In this document: positions 11,803 to 23,954 of the stretch, piece by piece
How the letters are laid out: each line of letters begins with the position of its first letter
Position numbering within the stretch: the first letter of the stretch is position 1
From: Prostheceraeus crozeri
Taxonomy: Eukaryota > Platyhelminthes > Polycladida > Euryleptidae
Length of the DNA: 64,000 bases
Reading direction: 5' to 3'
NCBI GenBank assembly: GCA_907163375.1
Contig: CAJQUW010000533.1
Location: forward strand, 434,001-498,000
Notes under the pieces: generated by a model
Seen by the model: only the letters and a program-made list of their open reading frames with translations
What the model was told of the DNA's origin: nothing
Databases searched by the model: none
Made by a program: the position numbers and the translations under genes

Positions 11803-13140
11803 AGTACTAGTCAAAAACTTCAATTAGTATGTCTTTTTCTTTGATCTTGTCTGTAGATCATAGGAACTTGACAAAACTCGGAAGGCGCGCATTTTCGTAA
11901 TTGTCATATGGTTACAACATGCTGTGAAAGCTTCATCTTCGGTCTTATTCCATGCAGAAGCTCGTCAGAAGTCAGAATTAAGAGAATTTCCACCATTTCG
12001 CTTTCTTGAAATTGGAAATCCTTCCTCGTTAAGTGGCTTACTCTGCCTGGGCGATTGTCTTTAGTCGAAAACTGCACAAAAGCAGGGTTCCCGCGGCCCT
12101 TGAAAACCCTTGAAAACCCTTAAATTTTTAAAAGACAAATTCAAGGCCTTGAATACCCTTGAATTTTGATGAAGTCATCAATTTCAATATTTTGCGTGTC
12201 AAAATTTTGATGTGGTCTACATATCATGTAACACAAATCACTTAATTTTTGAAAATGAATATATCTATTAATTAAGCTAGCTGCTTTAATCGGTTTACTC
12301 ACTTCATCGTTTTCAGATGGTGTTTGCAGCATTAAAGGTCGGTTATATTGTTATTGATGTTGACTTCTGGCTTGTAGAGCATTCCAATCTATGAAAAATG
12401 AATATGCGGATGACATCTCAATAGCCGAGAAATTTTCAGTTATATTGTTGAAGTAACTGATGGGATTGTGAACAGTGAACACAAACATTGAAAACAAGAC
12501 TATAAAGTTTGTTTTTGCTTCTGTTGAGTTACTTGTTACTTTTGTCTTTGCTCTTTTGTGCAACAACTTTTTTTATAAAAGTCGATTTCAGAAATTTCTA
12601 AGTATCAAATTTGTACTTCAAAGACACTGCAAACTTGTAACTTAATTTGTGATGTAATATAGTGTTATTTTATAAAGTCTTCTTTTTATAATGAAGTCAT
12701 GTACAAAACTGTCACAAATTAAAAGCAGATTTCTCCGTAAATTATTTATTGGTTATTTACTGGTTATGATCAGCGAGTGGACCGGTTGAATTGGTCCCCT
12801 TAGGGAAGGTTACATAACCACAGAGCTTGTGACATTTTTGTCAATTTCATCGAATAATTAGGAAATTTGCTCAATATATTATTTAGGGAGAAATCTATCT
12901 TTAATTCATGACAATGAACGAATCATGATAATTTCTGACGAAATGTGGTTTAACAGATTAACAGTATTTTACTTTGAGCTTAAGGGTCATGAAATAATAC
13001 ATGGAGGATGTTTGGTTGAAGAAAAATGGATGGCATGGCGAAATTGTCTCAATATTTTTGATATAATTGATCTCTTTATTTTGTATTTACCAATGGTGTT
13101 TGTTGATAACATCTGTCAACATTTCAGGTGACTTTCGAAT

Positions 13141-15357
13141 ATGCCTGGTGGTTCATGCACTTTCCAAGACATGTGGTTGAAAGAAAAAGAGTTTAGTGAT
13201 TGGTTGCGCAAAGGTAATAGTTCGACAGTGGCGTATTGCAGCTTTTGTGCTAAGTCGTTAAGTCTCGAGCGCATGGGAAGATCTGCTCTTTTAAGTCATA
13301 TGTCTAGTAAAAAGCACGTTGGATTTGTAAAAAAAGGGTCGCAGAGCAAGCCGATCACTGATTACATAACTATTTTCAATTCACCGATCGAAGAAACATC
13401 GACGTCTGATCACTCTCAATTACACGCAACTTCTGAGAAACCTGTTGATTCAAATTCATCATTCCTCTCATCCAATGCTGCTGCTGCATCTTCGTCTGTT
13501 GTTAAAGCCGAAATCAAATGGACGATGCATACAGTTTATGAGCATCATTCGTATAGGAGTAATGCGAGCATAAAAGCTATATTCAATGACATGTTTTCTG
13601 ACTCTACTATTGCCCAACAATTCACTTGCGGCGAAAACAAAACAAACTACTTAGCCACGTTTGGTTTAGCGCCTTATTTTAAGTCGCTAATATCGAAGAA
13701 CGTTGAAAATGCTGATGAATATGTTCTATTATATGATGAAAGTTTGAACAAAAGTTTAAAACAGAATCAGATGGATGTGCATGTGAGATACTGGCACTTG
13801 GATCAAGTGTCGACGGTCTATTTTCAGTCAGAATTTTTAGGTCATTCCAGGGCAGATGACATCTTTGATAAGCTCCTTCCCATCATTTTGGATTTCGACA
13901 AAACAAAACTTGTTCAGCTATCAATGGATGGACCAGCCACCAACTGGTTGGTTTTTAAAAAAATTTGTGAATGCCTGGAAATACACTCCAAAAGTTTATT
14001 GAATACTGGCTCATGTGGATTGCATACACTACATAACGCCTTTCGTAGTGGTTGTGAAGCATCAGGATGGGATTTGGAAGACGCACTTGGGTCTTTGTAT
14101 TATCTATTCAAAGACTGTCCCGCTAGACGTCATGACTATATATCCGTAAGTGGATCACAAGAATTTCCAAGCAAGTTCTGTAAATGCCGTTGGCTAGAAA
14201 ATGTTTCAGTCATGAGCCGAGCATTAGAAATAATGCCGAATGTAAGCAAATTTGTTGAATCAGTCAACAAGAAAGCAATAAATAGACCAAAAACAAAATC
14301 ATTTGCATCCATACAACAAACTGTCAATGATCGCCTTTTTGAAGTGAAAGGAAAAGTTTTCATTTCTGTTGGAAATGAAATCGAGGAATTTCTAAGAAAA
14401 TATCAAACGGAGGCACCTGTTCTTCCTATAATGATAACAGATTTGTATTTCCTTGTGAGGCAGCTGATGAAGCGATTTGTTAAGTCTGAAAAAATGAATG
14501 ATATCTCGTCTGTCGATGATCTGCTACGAATTGATTTTGAAAATTCTGAAAACCATAAAGAGACGTCAAAAATACAAATTGGATTTGCCGCTTCCGAAAG
14601 CCTTACAAGTGTGAGAAAGAAATTCAAGATATCAGATCTCGATGTGTTTCGTTTCAGGTCTGCATGCTTGGATTTCTTCATGGCCACAACAAAGAAGATA
14701 TTGGAGAAATCGCCTGTTCGTTATCGGCTTGCTCGAAATTTGGTGTGCCTCCATCCCGATTTAATCAAGCAAGACGAGGAGAAAATTATCAATCATTTTA
14801 CCATCTGCCTCAAAGAATTGACAAGTGCTGGACGATTACCGTCAGAAAAAGCGGATCTCGTCATCAAAGAATTTACAGCATTTCGAATGTATTTGATAGA
14901 AAATTCTGTTGAATTCAATGCTTCGAGTGATCGTTTAGATTCATTTTATTACCGACAATTGAATACAAAGGACGAATACAAACGACTTTGGCCAGTGGTA
15001 AAGGTATTGCTTTGTCTGAGTCATGGTCAGTCAACAGTCGAACGAGGATTCTCAACGAATAAGTACGCTGTGGTGGAAAACCAAACCGCACTCAACCTTA
15101 CAGCCAGAAGACTTATTATTGATCACATTCAGAAGGCGGGTGGTGTTGAAAAAGTTAATATCACTAAGGACTTGATAATATCAGCCGGAAATGCAAGACG
15201 CCACTATCGAACTTACCTCGAAACTAAAGTGAAAGAAAAGACAGAAGAAGAAAAGCGGATGAAGAGGAGAGCATCGATCGACGAAATGGAATCAAAGAAA
15301 CAAAGATTGGAAAAAGACATCCAGGCACTGACCAAGGCAGGTGAAAATTGTCCATAA
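13141..15357 (+). CDS. hAT-superfamily transposase, intact 738-residue frame
   Basis: Single uninterrupted frame. Order: BED-like zinc finger (C33, C36, H53, H59); low-complexity Ser/Ala linker (about 85-120); RNase-H-like core with candidate catalytic Asp199 (LLYDESL) and Asp263 (LSMDGPA); hAT C-x2-H at 292/295 (CGLHTLHN); candidate catalytic Glu634 in STVERGFSTNK, the hAT dimerisation region; and a basic coiled coil from about 695. It would bind the element's ends, excise and reinsert it (family knowledge). An acceptor-like TTTCAG at 13122-13127 precedes the ATG, as in copy 1, which suggests a spliced leader. Similar over its whole length to the protein at 5123-8248 (shared KAE-x2-W, HxxHN, VER-FS), though distantly. 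The frame stops at 15355-15357; read-through of a donor AG|GTGAAA at 15340/15341 gives the last six residues, so a spliced form may exist. Confidence 0.85.
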   Translation: MPGGSCTFQDMWLKEKEFSDWLRKGNSSTVAYCSFCAKSLSLERMGRSALLSHMSSKKHVGFVKKGSQSKPITDYITIFNSPIEETSTSDHSQLHATSEKPVDSNSSFLSSNAAAASSSVVKAEIKWTMHTVYEHHSYRSNASIKAIFNDMFSDSTIAQQFTCGENKTNYLATFGLAPYFKSLISKNVENADEYVLLYDESLNKSLKQNQMDVHVRYWHLDQVSTVYFQSEFLGHSRADDIFDKLLPIILDFDKTKLVQLSMDGPATNWLVFKKICECLEIHSKSLLNTGSCGLHTLHNAFRSGCEASGWDLEDALGSLYYLFKDCPARRHDYISVSGSQEFPSKFCKCRWLENVSVMSRALEIMPNVSKFVESVNKKAINRPKTKSFASIQQTVNDRLFEVKGKVFISVGNEIEEFLRKYQTEAPVLPIMITDLYFLVRQLMKRFVKSEKMNDISSVDDLLRIDFENSENHKETSKIQIGFAASESLTSVRKKFKISDLDVFRFRSACLDFFMATTKKILEKSPVRYRLARNLVCLHPDLIKQDEEKIINHFTICLKELTSAGRLPSEKADLVIKEFTAFRMYLIENSVEFNASSDRLDSFYYRQLNTKDEYKRLWPVVKVLLCLSHGQSTVERGFSTNKYAVVENQTALNLTARRLIIDHIQKAGGVEKVNITKDLIISAGNARRHYRTYLETKVKEKTEEEKRMKRRASIDEMESKKQRLEKDIQALTKAGENCP

Positions 15358-15749
15358 GATTATAGCAATCATAAGAGTAGATGGCAGCATTCTACAACTA
15401 ATCATTGTATTGGAAAAAAGAACAAATGGGTTCGAAAAATTTTAATGGGTTTAGCTCCTGAGAAATGCTGAAGTCTCCTTGGAAGTTTATTCTTATCATC
15501 AAATGACCAAATTTAAGCCTATGTATTTAAACTCAGATGCAACATTTAATATACGAGTATGTGCAGTAAATCATTGGAAAGTTATTGATTTTGATCAACT
15601 GTCTCAAAATTATCTTGACGTGAAATAGTTAGATAAATTCAATGCCCAACTTTACTCTACTCTATACCACAATACCTACGCATGAAAGGAAATATATTTT
15701 ATTTACATTTCTAATAAATGAGATTTTTATTTACATTTTGTTCTTTCAG

Positions 15750-15896
15750 TCATCCATTGAATGTGCTGAAAGGGCAGAGGAGAATGCCGATTTGACCTTG
15801 GTGTCGAAATCAAATGCTATGCGACGACGGGCCAGCGAGAAAAAGGAAGAGCTCTCTTCCATCAACGTTGAACTCAATAAACTTAAATCTGTCTGA
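15750..15896 (+). CDS. possible last exon of the hAT copy 3 transposase
   Basis: After a good polypyrimidine tract and acceptor (ttttgttctttcag, ending 15749) a 48-residue frame reads ERAEENADLTLVSKSNAMRR and ends NVELNKLKSV, an acidic/basic coiled coil that plausibly continues the coil at the end of 13141-15357. The phase does not fit simply: the only strong donor (15340/15341) leaves one base, while this acceptor needs none. Acceptor AG at 15776-15777 would fit the phase and give KA-EENADL. Which is used cannot be told from sequence alone. Confidence 0.45.
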   Translation, partial: SSIECAERAEENADLTLVSKSNAMRRRASEKKEELSSINVELNKLKSV

Positions 15897-16427
15897 TTCA
15901 TTCACGATTACTAAGCTTTCATGTGTATTAAAAAGCTGTAGCCACTGAGATTTTTTTTCATAATCATTCACATGTACTAACTCTTGCTTAAGTCAAAATA
16001 GCTTTCTCATTTGCGTGGAGGGATTACACATGTAATGCCTCTATATGTTATACAATTCCGCAGGTAATTTGTGTTCGAAGTTGGCAACCAACGCGATAAC
16101 ACATTTTGCGTTATTAACCTATAATTGTCCCGTTTGTTAACTGCTGCCGTCAAGTCGGCTACGACGTCTAACCAGTATGACACATCTGTCGCTGCGGCTT
16201 CTGGCCGCCTCATAGATCTTTAACTGAATATTCAAGTATTTAACATATATTTCAATTGATTTTCTACTCATTTTGATGCATAAAAATGATCTATTGAATC
16301 ATGGAAAATGTATTTCAATACTTATGAGAAATCTCAAATTTACGTTACCCTTGAAAATCATTGATTTTGCCCTTGAAAACCCTTGAAAACCCTTGAATTT
16401 TTTGTTCGAAAAGCCGCGGGAACCCTG

Positions 16428-19400
16428 CAAAAGTGCTTTGACCTTCATATGCCTGGTAGTGAGATTCCTGTTCTAAATAATCAAATGGATCAGCTGCGAT
16501 GTCATAGCAATTCATCGACGAAGCTGCCTTATTCATATTTTGGTGGAGGATCACTATATGCAAATGCGTGTCTTGCGTTCTCCATAATCGCAAACCATTC
16601 TCTTCGTTTTCACAATGTTTGATCGTCTATCAGAATTATAGGGTTTACAACGGCGCACTGACGACCAAGAAATTCTCTCTAGCGTGTGCAACATCAGTTC
16701 AATAATATTGATGCCCAACATTCTTCAGTTATTTCATGCTATTCGATCTCGATTTATCTGCGGATAAATCGTGACCGCGAGCTTGTAGAGTTCTGAATCT
16801 GATTGTTGCTCTCTGCCTCCGATGATATAAATGTTTCTTTGGACACCTTACAGAAGTCTTTGCCGATTGACTTTACGCCGCTGACGAGGAGAGAATTCCC
16901 AAAACGTTCGGCACCTGTACATTTTTGTTTTACTTAACTTGGACTTTTGGTCAATATAAGGAAGGAGTGATCATGTTTACTTTTTCATGATGAAAGCATT
17001 GAATTGATTCTTATTAGCCTTCGCAAATATTTATGGAGCTAATTAGATACCCTTGTCTCGTGAATAAAACTATTTGTCAAGTGATATTTCAGTAGATTGA
17101 TACCTCCATGATTTATACATTTCAATGAAACTTTTTGCAGGCAATAAACCGACTTATGACATTACGTAACATTTGCAATTGATCATGCATCATACTGTTA
17201 AGTGAAACGTCTTAATGCGCATGCGAGAGAGATTACGGCCACGCTTTGCACCAGTGCATTTAATAGCATCATGGTGCGTGCAATTCAATAAACATACTGT
17301 AAATTTTTCAGCAGGTACTTTGTATTAGTGGGTGTGTGTTCAGAATATTAAATAAAAAACTCAACGCATGCATGACCAACAAAAAGTGACCATCAGTTTG
17401 GTCGTGATGAGAGTTAACCAATTACAGCTAAGTTTAATTTTAGTTAAGTCTGAAGCGTTATTCATCAATTATTTCATGATCAAATTGGGCTTGCGCTTAT
17501 AAATTGTAAATTTAAAGGTATGTTCTCTGTATTATGACGATTGAATGGAGATCTATAGCATGAATGAATAAGAATTCTCACTATGTGTATGTAGTAACGG
17601 CGCGACGCTATTGAATTCTATGCCAATAATGAAATTCCCTAAACCACGTTAATGTTGAGTCATCATCGACACCCCTTGAGCTCGACAAACCTCATTCTGA
17701 TTCCCAAGGTCACGATTGAGGCACAGAAATTGACTGACAATAAATAAGTTGGCTCCCTATAGATTTTCCACGTTGTCGGTCTCATAATGCGACAGTGATC
17801 TGCTCACTCGTCTCAGCTGAGAAATTGCAATAATCATTGTAGAACAGTGAAGGTGTGGTTGCTGAAGTATAGCACTATCTCTGAGCAGTCTCCATGCTGC
17901 TACTTATTACAGCGCAACGCAATAGCTTTAATAGCAATCTAAGTGAAGAATAAATGTATAAAAAGGATAGGTTTAGTGAAAATGTGTAATATTTGTGTGC
18001 CAACTTGGTCGGAAAAATCGCAGCACATGCGCGCGTGCGCACGCAAGATGTGTGCAATTTCAGATAAGTTAAATTCCATTTTTCAAGGAATTCTTTCATA
18101 AAAACAAAACTTGCGGATGAGATTGTTTCCTATATCATAAGTGGTATCCATCTTACTCGTACAGTATTTTATGAAATACCCGGTACTAGTAAATTTAGTT
18201 GTCACAATTCTACAAATTCGAAGATACAAGCGGTCGTAAACTGTTATTTTGAATTTTTTTGTTCTTGTTAGTGATCGCCATCAGTTCAACGCTTTTGACA
18301 CTTTTCCAGTATAATTTAAGTGAGATTCATTCCATGACATTACTATTAATCTGCTGCATGTGATGCTAACAAATGTGGCATCGATTCTTAATTTTGTGTC
18401 CTTTGACTTGATGGACGAGAAAATGAAATAATCAGACAAATATGTGCTGCTGGCTTATGTATAAAGTAGTCCGCAATAATTATTCTGAATAGCGTGTTAT
18501 TTAGGGAAGAGACTATCGCAAGATTCTGCTCATGTTCTACTAGTAGTGGATAGTGTGGTTACCATGTCTGCAACATCATTTTAAGATAAATCTTTCGGAC
18601 AGAAAATATTGTAATATAAAAAATATGTAATTTAACATGCAGACCCTGCAGATCTAATGAATCATTATAATTCTTACAAGTATGCAGTGCAATTTTTATT
18701 TTCTTATGAAGTGTTAGTTCTTATGAGGCATTTTCTATTAATTCGTACATGCGTTGATCTTGCCATTCCTGAAAATATTGGATTAAACTAGGTGCATTAA
18801 TTTGACTCAATAATTGATCAATTAGAAAGTACAAACATCTTCTTAAAGTTGCGAAGATGATACCTTCATAGAAATGTTTAAATATTTTTGTCTTTTTATA
18901 TGAGAAATTAATGCACAATATCTATTAGAAAATTCCTTAGCCATTTCCAAATGAGTTGAGTACATGACAAGTTTTTCATTTTCACTATGCGAATAATTAT
19001 GGCCTTAATAGAGTTTTGGTAGATCACATAAACCGCATGAATGCACTAATATAGTATATCAATAAAAGTTACTTTGGAAGTTTTAAATTGAAGAATACAA
19101 ATCAATGACAAGTGAAAATGACTAAGTGATGATATTGACTAAATTATCATGATACTCACTAAGTGAGATCATAGGTATATAACCGAATCATATTTATAAT
19201 TATGAGTATATGATACTGTGAAAATATTTAACGAGGTCTAACAAGTTTTTTAGCAATTCCAATGAGCATATTGAGTCGAGTTTTCATTTATTGAGCTGTT
19301 AATTTACGATTTAAAAGAATTATTGGACACACAGGAACGATAAGGATGCCACTAAATATGATGTCTAGATGTACTAGATTCATCAGAAAAAGATATATAA

Positions 19401-22400
19401 CGGATAATTTGTATGGAAAAATTAATGATTTAATTACTGAGAATTAAATGTTTCAATGATTTAACATTCATACAAATCTGCGGACGAGCTGTCGAGAATT
19501 GCTAGGTGCTTCGTTGTCGATAAATGTCATAGAATTATGTTTCAATTGAATTTAACTATAAAGACGAAGTAAAAAGTTAAGGTTATCATGAATGTGAAAC
19601 TTACCTTAACAATTGGCAGTTAGATGATCATGTTGTTTTTGTCCTAAGCACTGATACAGCAGGACGCCGCATAATACGGCATAGAGGCCCTGCGGCACGA
19701 GTACTTACAACGTCCGAAAACAACTTAACAAAGACGTGAATCCGAAAATTGCAAAAAGAATTACTCATTGATAAATATGTAGATGCATGTCTTAAAAGTG
19801 GAGCCTGGAAGTTTCGCTACCGTACTTTGAAATGCATGCTGAAACGATACTTTTTTGATTTTTGCAATCAATTGTTATGCATTGAAATGAAATTTAAGCA
19901 CGAAGTTTAATGCATTTTGTTAGAACTTAGCATTACATAAAACAGTCATTATTACAAAAATGTAAGTTGAAAAGTTAAACTCAGTTTTGTAGAAGAAATG
20001 AGAATGTGAACAATGACACTGAATATTGATGTTCATTTAAAAACAATTTGACCGTCTATCTCCTGGAGTGCTGCTGAATGCAAGCGTTACCAAAATGAAC
20101 GATCTTATAACTACATGGAGAACTTACGCCTGAAGATCGGACTCATCTCTCATCTATTACAGATAGAAATGTGTTGCGATGACAAGGAATAAGGATTTGA
20201 CATAGTCGTGCTAGTTAATACTTACACTATCTGAAGAAAGAAGAAACACAACGCCGATTACACTCGCTAGTCCATTGTAACCGAGATCAGAGGCAGCTAG
20301 ACTGGTGCCTTTGTATAACGGTCACATGGATTGGCGAGGGAGTTAGAGACAAAATGCGATCTCTGGCTGAACTGTCTCTTAAGTATTCCTCGGCGTTACC
20401 GTAAAAACACCTGCCCAAATCGATGCATGAGTTGTCTGCGACGGTCCCCCTATCGTGTTGTGAGCAAGCTTAGCGCAGAACATAACATAAGACCTCTCAC
20501 ACACCCTTCTCTGAGAACGCTGCTGGTTGGTGCCTGAGATGCTCATTTTGGACCCACATCGCTCTGAGAGAAAGCAGTGCGGGCGAGTCATTGTGGGGAG
20601 CACCTGCCTTGCGAGGCACCAAAACGGAGATACATGTGGGTCTGCTTCTGGTCAGATACACGCGACCTCATCGTAATTCTCAGAAATCTAAGTGTTAGAG
20701 CCGGCGCTGAGGTCATTCCGAGATTATTGACAATATTTAATGATTAATTGATTTTATTATCCATTTCAACTTTTCTTGTGACTTCATTCATGAGCTACGA
20801 CTCATTCCAGTTTGCTCACAAGTCAATTTGGTTTCGTTACTCAATGTAGTTACCATGCAAGGTCAATGGAATATTGATATGAAAGCTTTTGTAACAGACT
20901 TATTGATTTGATGATCATCTCAATGATCATGTTAATTTCAACCACAAAGCGAAGTTGTGATTTAAGATATTGATTTCACGGATGAATAGTCCTGCTTGTG
21001 TAGTTTCAACAACCAAAAATAAGTGCATGTTTTATAGACGTTTTGGTCTTTTAAATGATTTTCCCTGCCGATCCTAGACATCGGAAAATTAAAGATATGA
21101 TAATTGGAAGATAGATGTGTGGACAACTAAAAAAAGTCAGTATGTCACATTGCTTTAGTTTGATTTTTATGTTGTGGAAGACCTGTCATATGTTCAGACT
21201 TGATTTATCGGATATCTTCTGTACTTAACTCTAAAATAAATGAAATGTAACAATTAGAAGAGGCCAAATGACTTGACGCAACGATTTTACCATAACTTTT
21301 TTGATGAAGCTGCAAAGAAGAGTATGTTAATCATAGAAATTAAGCGTCGTATATCATGGTTTAGCAAAGTGGATGGTCATTTTGAAATTCTGATTTAGCG
21401 TCTAATATTTCTAAAATACGGTGCTCATATCAAAATATGTATGCAAAATGTTTGTAATATGTCAAAATTAACACATTTGAAAAATAATTTCTATAAAAGG
21501 ATCCAGTGGTCAAAATCCGACGATTTTTGTGGAAAAGTCACGAAAGCCGAGGAAAGGGGTTTCAGTTCTTAAAAGAACAGTAAAAATGTGACGGAGAGAC
21601 CGATTGCTGCCTCCCCCCAAACTACGGTATGAATCGTATTAAGCACAAATCTATTGAAATTTACTTATGTTCAATACGTGGAAGCCTTGTCCCGAAGAGA
21701 GAGTTGGCAATATGTTTGAATGTTAATTGAACCACATTAATCAGAAGTGATATGGATACTCGAGTAGGTAAAGCAAAGTTTGTTTTGATGATGAGAATAT
21801 AATCATTGATTTCTTCGAACTTTGAATCTTCCTCGCTACTCAGGCTTCTATGTTTTGATGTTGACAACAAGGAAGTTGCTTCTAAACATTCCGTTAATCC
21901 ATTTCTGACCTACAATCTTTGCTGAGTTAAAATAGGACCAGCTCTAACGGTAGAAGTCAGAATAACTTCAAACTCGAACTTTTCTTCTCAACAAACAACG
22001 CAATTTCAGTTGATGAAAGCGAACAAAGGTTTTGACGTGGGTTCAATTCATCTGAATGAAATTGCGCTCGCGAGTAAATGTTTCGGGATTAACGGACGAG
22101 TTTCTGCTGTCATCAACCGGAAGAAAATGTTTGTATCGTATCCTTGTCTGCGAAAACTTCGCCATTTCCTGATAACTTTTGAAGGTGAAGGAGGTTGAAT
22201 CTTCATCTCGAAATAATGAATGAGTTTGGAAAAGTTGAGGCAGAGAATTAAAATTAGCCTCTGAAAGATTGGAGAAATTCGAGAATGGAGATGAGGAAAT
22301 TGGAGAAGCCTTTGACTTCCTCAACGGAACAATTAGCGCCATGTTTTTGTCCGCGATTGACCAGTCGCGAGGTCACGACGGGAGACAATCAACTTTCATC

Positions 22401-22883
22401 GGAAGACGAATGAGTTGAAAAATTGAAATAATTTTCTTCCATCACTAAGCGAAACAAGTCAACAAGTGAATGATTATTTATCGATCCAACATTTTGAATG
22501 TTGTAAATAAACAATCAATCACAGCTAATCAATTAGAATTTGATTTCACAGCACGCATCGCCACTCAAATCGAGAACGCACAAGGATTAACAGACACGAT
22601 AAAAATGAAAGTCACCATACTTGTAATAATTTATATGAAAGTAGTGGAGACAGGATATAATTAGGAATGGAATCTATTCACCTATTATTTTTATATATTA
22701 ATTAAAAAAATACATTACATTGTAACCTGAGGATTCTAAGCTAATTAGCATTGTTTTATCAGTGCGTTTATGATTACTAGAAACACGATATTAAACTTTT
22801 TAACCGAATATCCGATCCATTACTGTCGATACATTGAATTTATCATGTTCGATCAGTTTGATTGAGAGTTAAATTTTAAGGTC
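16428..22883. other. intergenic, no gene recognised
   Basis: About 6.4 kb without a frame of recognisable character. It is mostly AT-rich. A GC-richer block at about 20285-20640 stands out from its surroundings and contains TGGTGCCT at 20309 and 20529 and its inverse AGGCACCA near 20617; it could be a regulatory block or an old repeat. A Z-DNA-like run CATGCGCGCGTGCGCACGCA lies near 18027-18046. Short frames at 20331-20603 and 22010-22342 overlap on opposite strands and have no family features. Confidence 0.4.
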
Positions 22884-23014
22884 TGGCTGTGGAGGCGGGC
22901 TTCTGGTGTAGGTTGGAGGCGGAGGCATCTGTTGAAAAAGCTTCCATAGTCCTGTTCAGGGTTGTGCAGGCGGAGTCGGGTTTATCGTTGGAGAAGCTGT
23001 CTCCACAGCCCTGG
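22884..23014. mobile_element. short hAT-like non-autonomous repeat (about 130 bp)
   Basis: GC-rich block bounded by CTGGCTGTGGAGGCGG on the left and, inverted, CTCCACAGCCCTGG on the right, with internal ggaggcggag / gcggagtcggg. This resembles the CAGGGCTGTGGAGTCGGAG ends common to hAT-type miniature elements in animals. No matching target-site duplication was found, so the ends are approximate. Confidence 0.45.
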
Positions 23015-23954
23015 TTGTCGATGGTTATCATAATCGGTAGTCAGGATAATGCCAATCATTAATATCACGCAGATCATTAAAAGAATGGCTTTGCCTTACA
23101 TCGGGTTGCCCAGAGTCCTCCCAAGAAACATTTGATATCTCGCAGGTCCAACAAAAATCAATCATACACAGTCTGTTTTTAAATTATCCAAAGCTCACCT
23201 ATCTCATATTGGTAGATTCCAGGCTTGCCGTGGGAATGGGAATTCCCATGAGATGGGAATCTTGCTTCAGGTCATGGGAATCCCATGGGAATTAAATGAA
23301 AATTTTGATCACCAAAATAAGATAAATTTAAATCTTATTTGAAAGTATCAACTCTTTTTTGGTTTGCAAAGGTTGTGAGAAAGCGAGAATGCAGGCTGTA
23401 GTTGCACTCATCTTACTGGATGACTAGGCGAAGCCGCTCATGAATGACGCACAGATTGAAGTGAAAATACAACATTTATACATGTACATTGTACAGGTGT
23501 GTCTACAGTAAGCAGGCTGTCCTTGTCTGAAAAAAGCATGATTTTGTCAGGGTGATGAAACACGGGTCGGTAACCATCATCATAACAATTCTTTTCTTGG
23601 CTTATCAATCTTATAAGAAGACTAATATCGGTCTTGAATGAGAGAGAGAACCTGGATTATGTAATTATCTGTTGAGGCTGTCTGTCAATTCGCGTCGTCA
23701 ACCGACGGGAGGAGAGTCAGCATCCATGTCAGTGACCGACCGATTCTCTCGCCCCGTGCGCTGCATGATCAATTTCACTTACGCAACTTTTGACAATTCA
23801 AGTGAGGGAATGTGAGGTCGCAAAACATTCTTTTCCCCTGATTGCTGCTTGGCGATGATTCAGTAGGCTGCAGACCGAAGAGGAACCGAGCTATATGATG
23901 TAATTATAATCGTCTGCACCTTCAGTTCCCACTCTGAGGCAGGTCGTCGCTGCG

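Larger units (their letters stand above)
3312..11965. mobile_element. palindromic foldback element split by two hAT insertions
   Basis: The sequence 3312-3474 continued at 9217-9291 is the inverted copy of 9433-9525 continued at 11811-11965. Landmarks are gaacttctgcatg, gctttcacagcatg, gatctacagaca, tcaaagaaaaagacat and ctccgactattcgagatct on the left, each with its reverse complement on the right. Removing the two inserted hAT elements leaves about 630 bp: two arms of about 240 bp and a loop of about 140 bp. Arm identity looks high by eye but was not calculated. Outer ends are approximate and no clear target-site duplication was found. No coding capacity. It is the oldest layer of the pile. 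Confidence 0.75.
12083..16427 (+). mobile_element. hAT-like DNA transposon, apparently whole (hAT copy 3)
   Basis: Perfect 14-bp inverted ends CAGGGTTCCCGCGG / CCGCGGGAACCCTG. The flanks show CAAAAG directly before the left end (12077-12082) and directly after the right end (16428-16433), a 6-bp duplication rather than the 8 bp usual in hAT elements. Both ends hold arrays of CCCTTGAAAA units (12097-12170 and 16348-16400), all in the same orientation. The 4.3-kb element carries an uninterrupted transposase frame at 13141-15357 and a possible short last exon. Perfect ends, a near-perfect duplication and an open frame suggest a young insertion. Confidence 0.88.

Noticed and set aside
20331-20603. 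Overlapping frames on both strands in the GC-richer block
   Set aside because: Mutually antisense, no motif; explained by composition.
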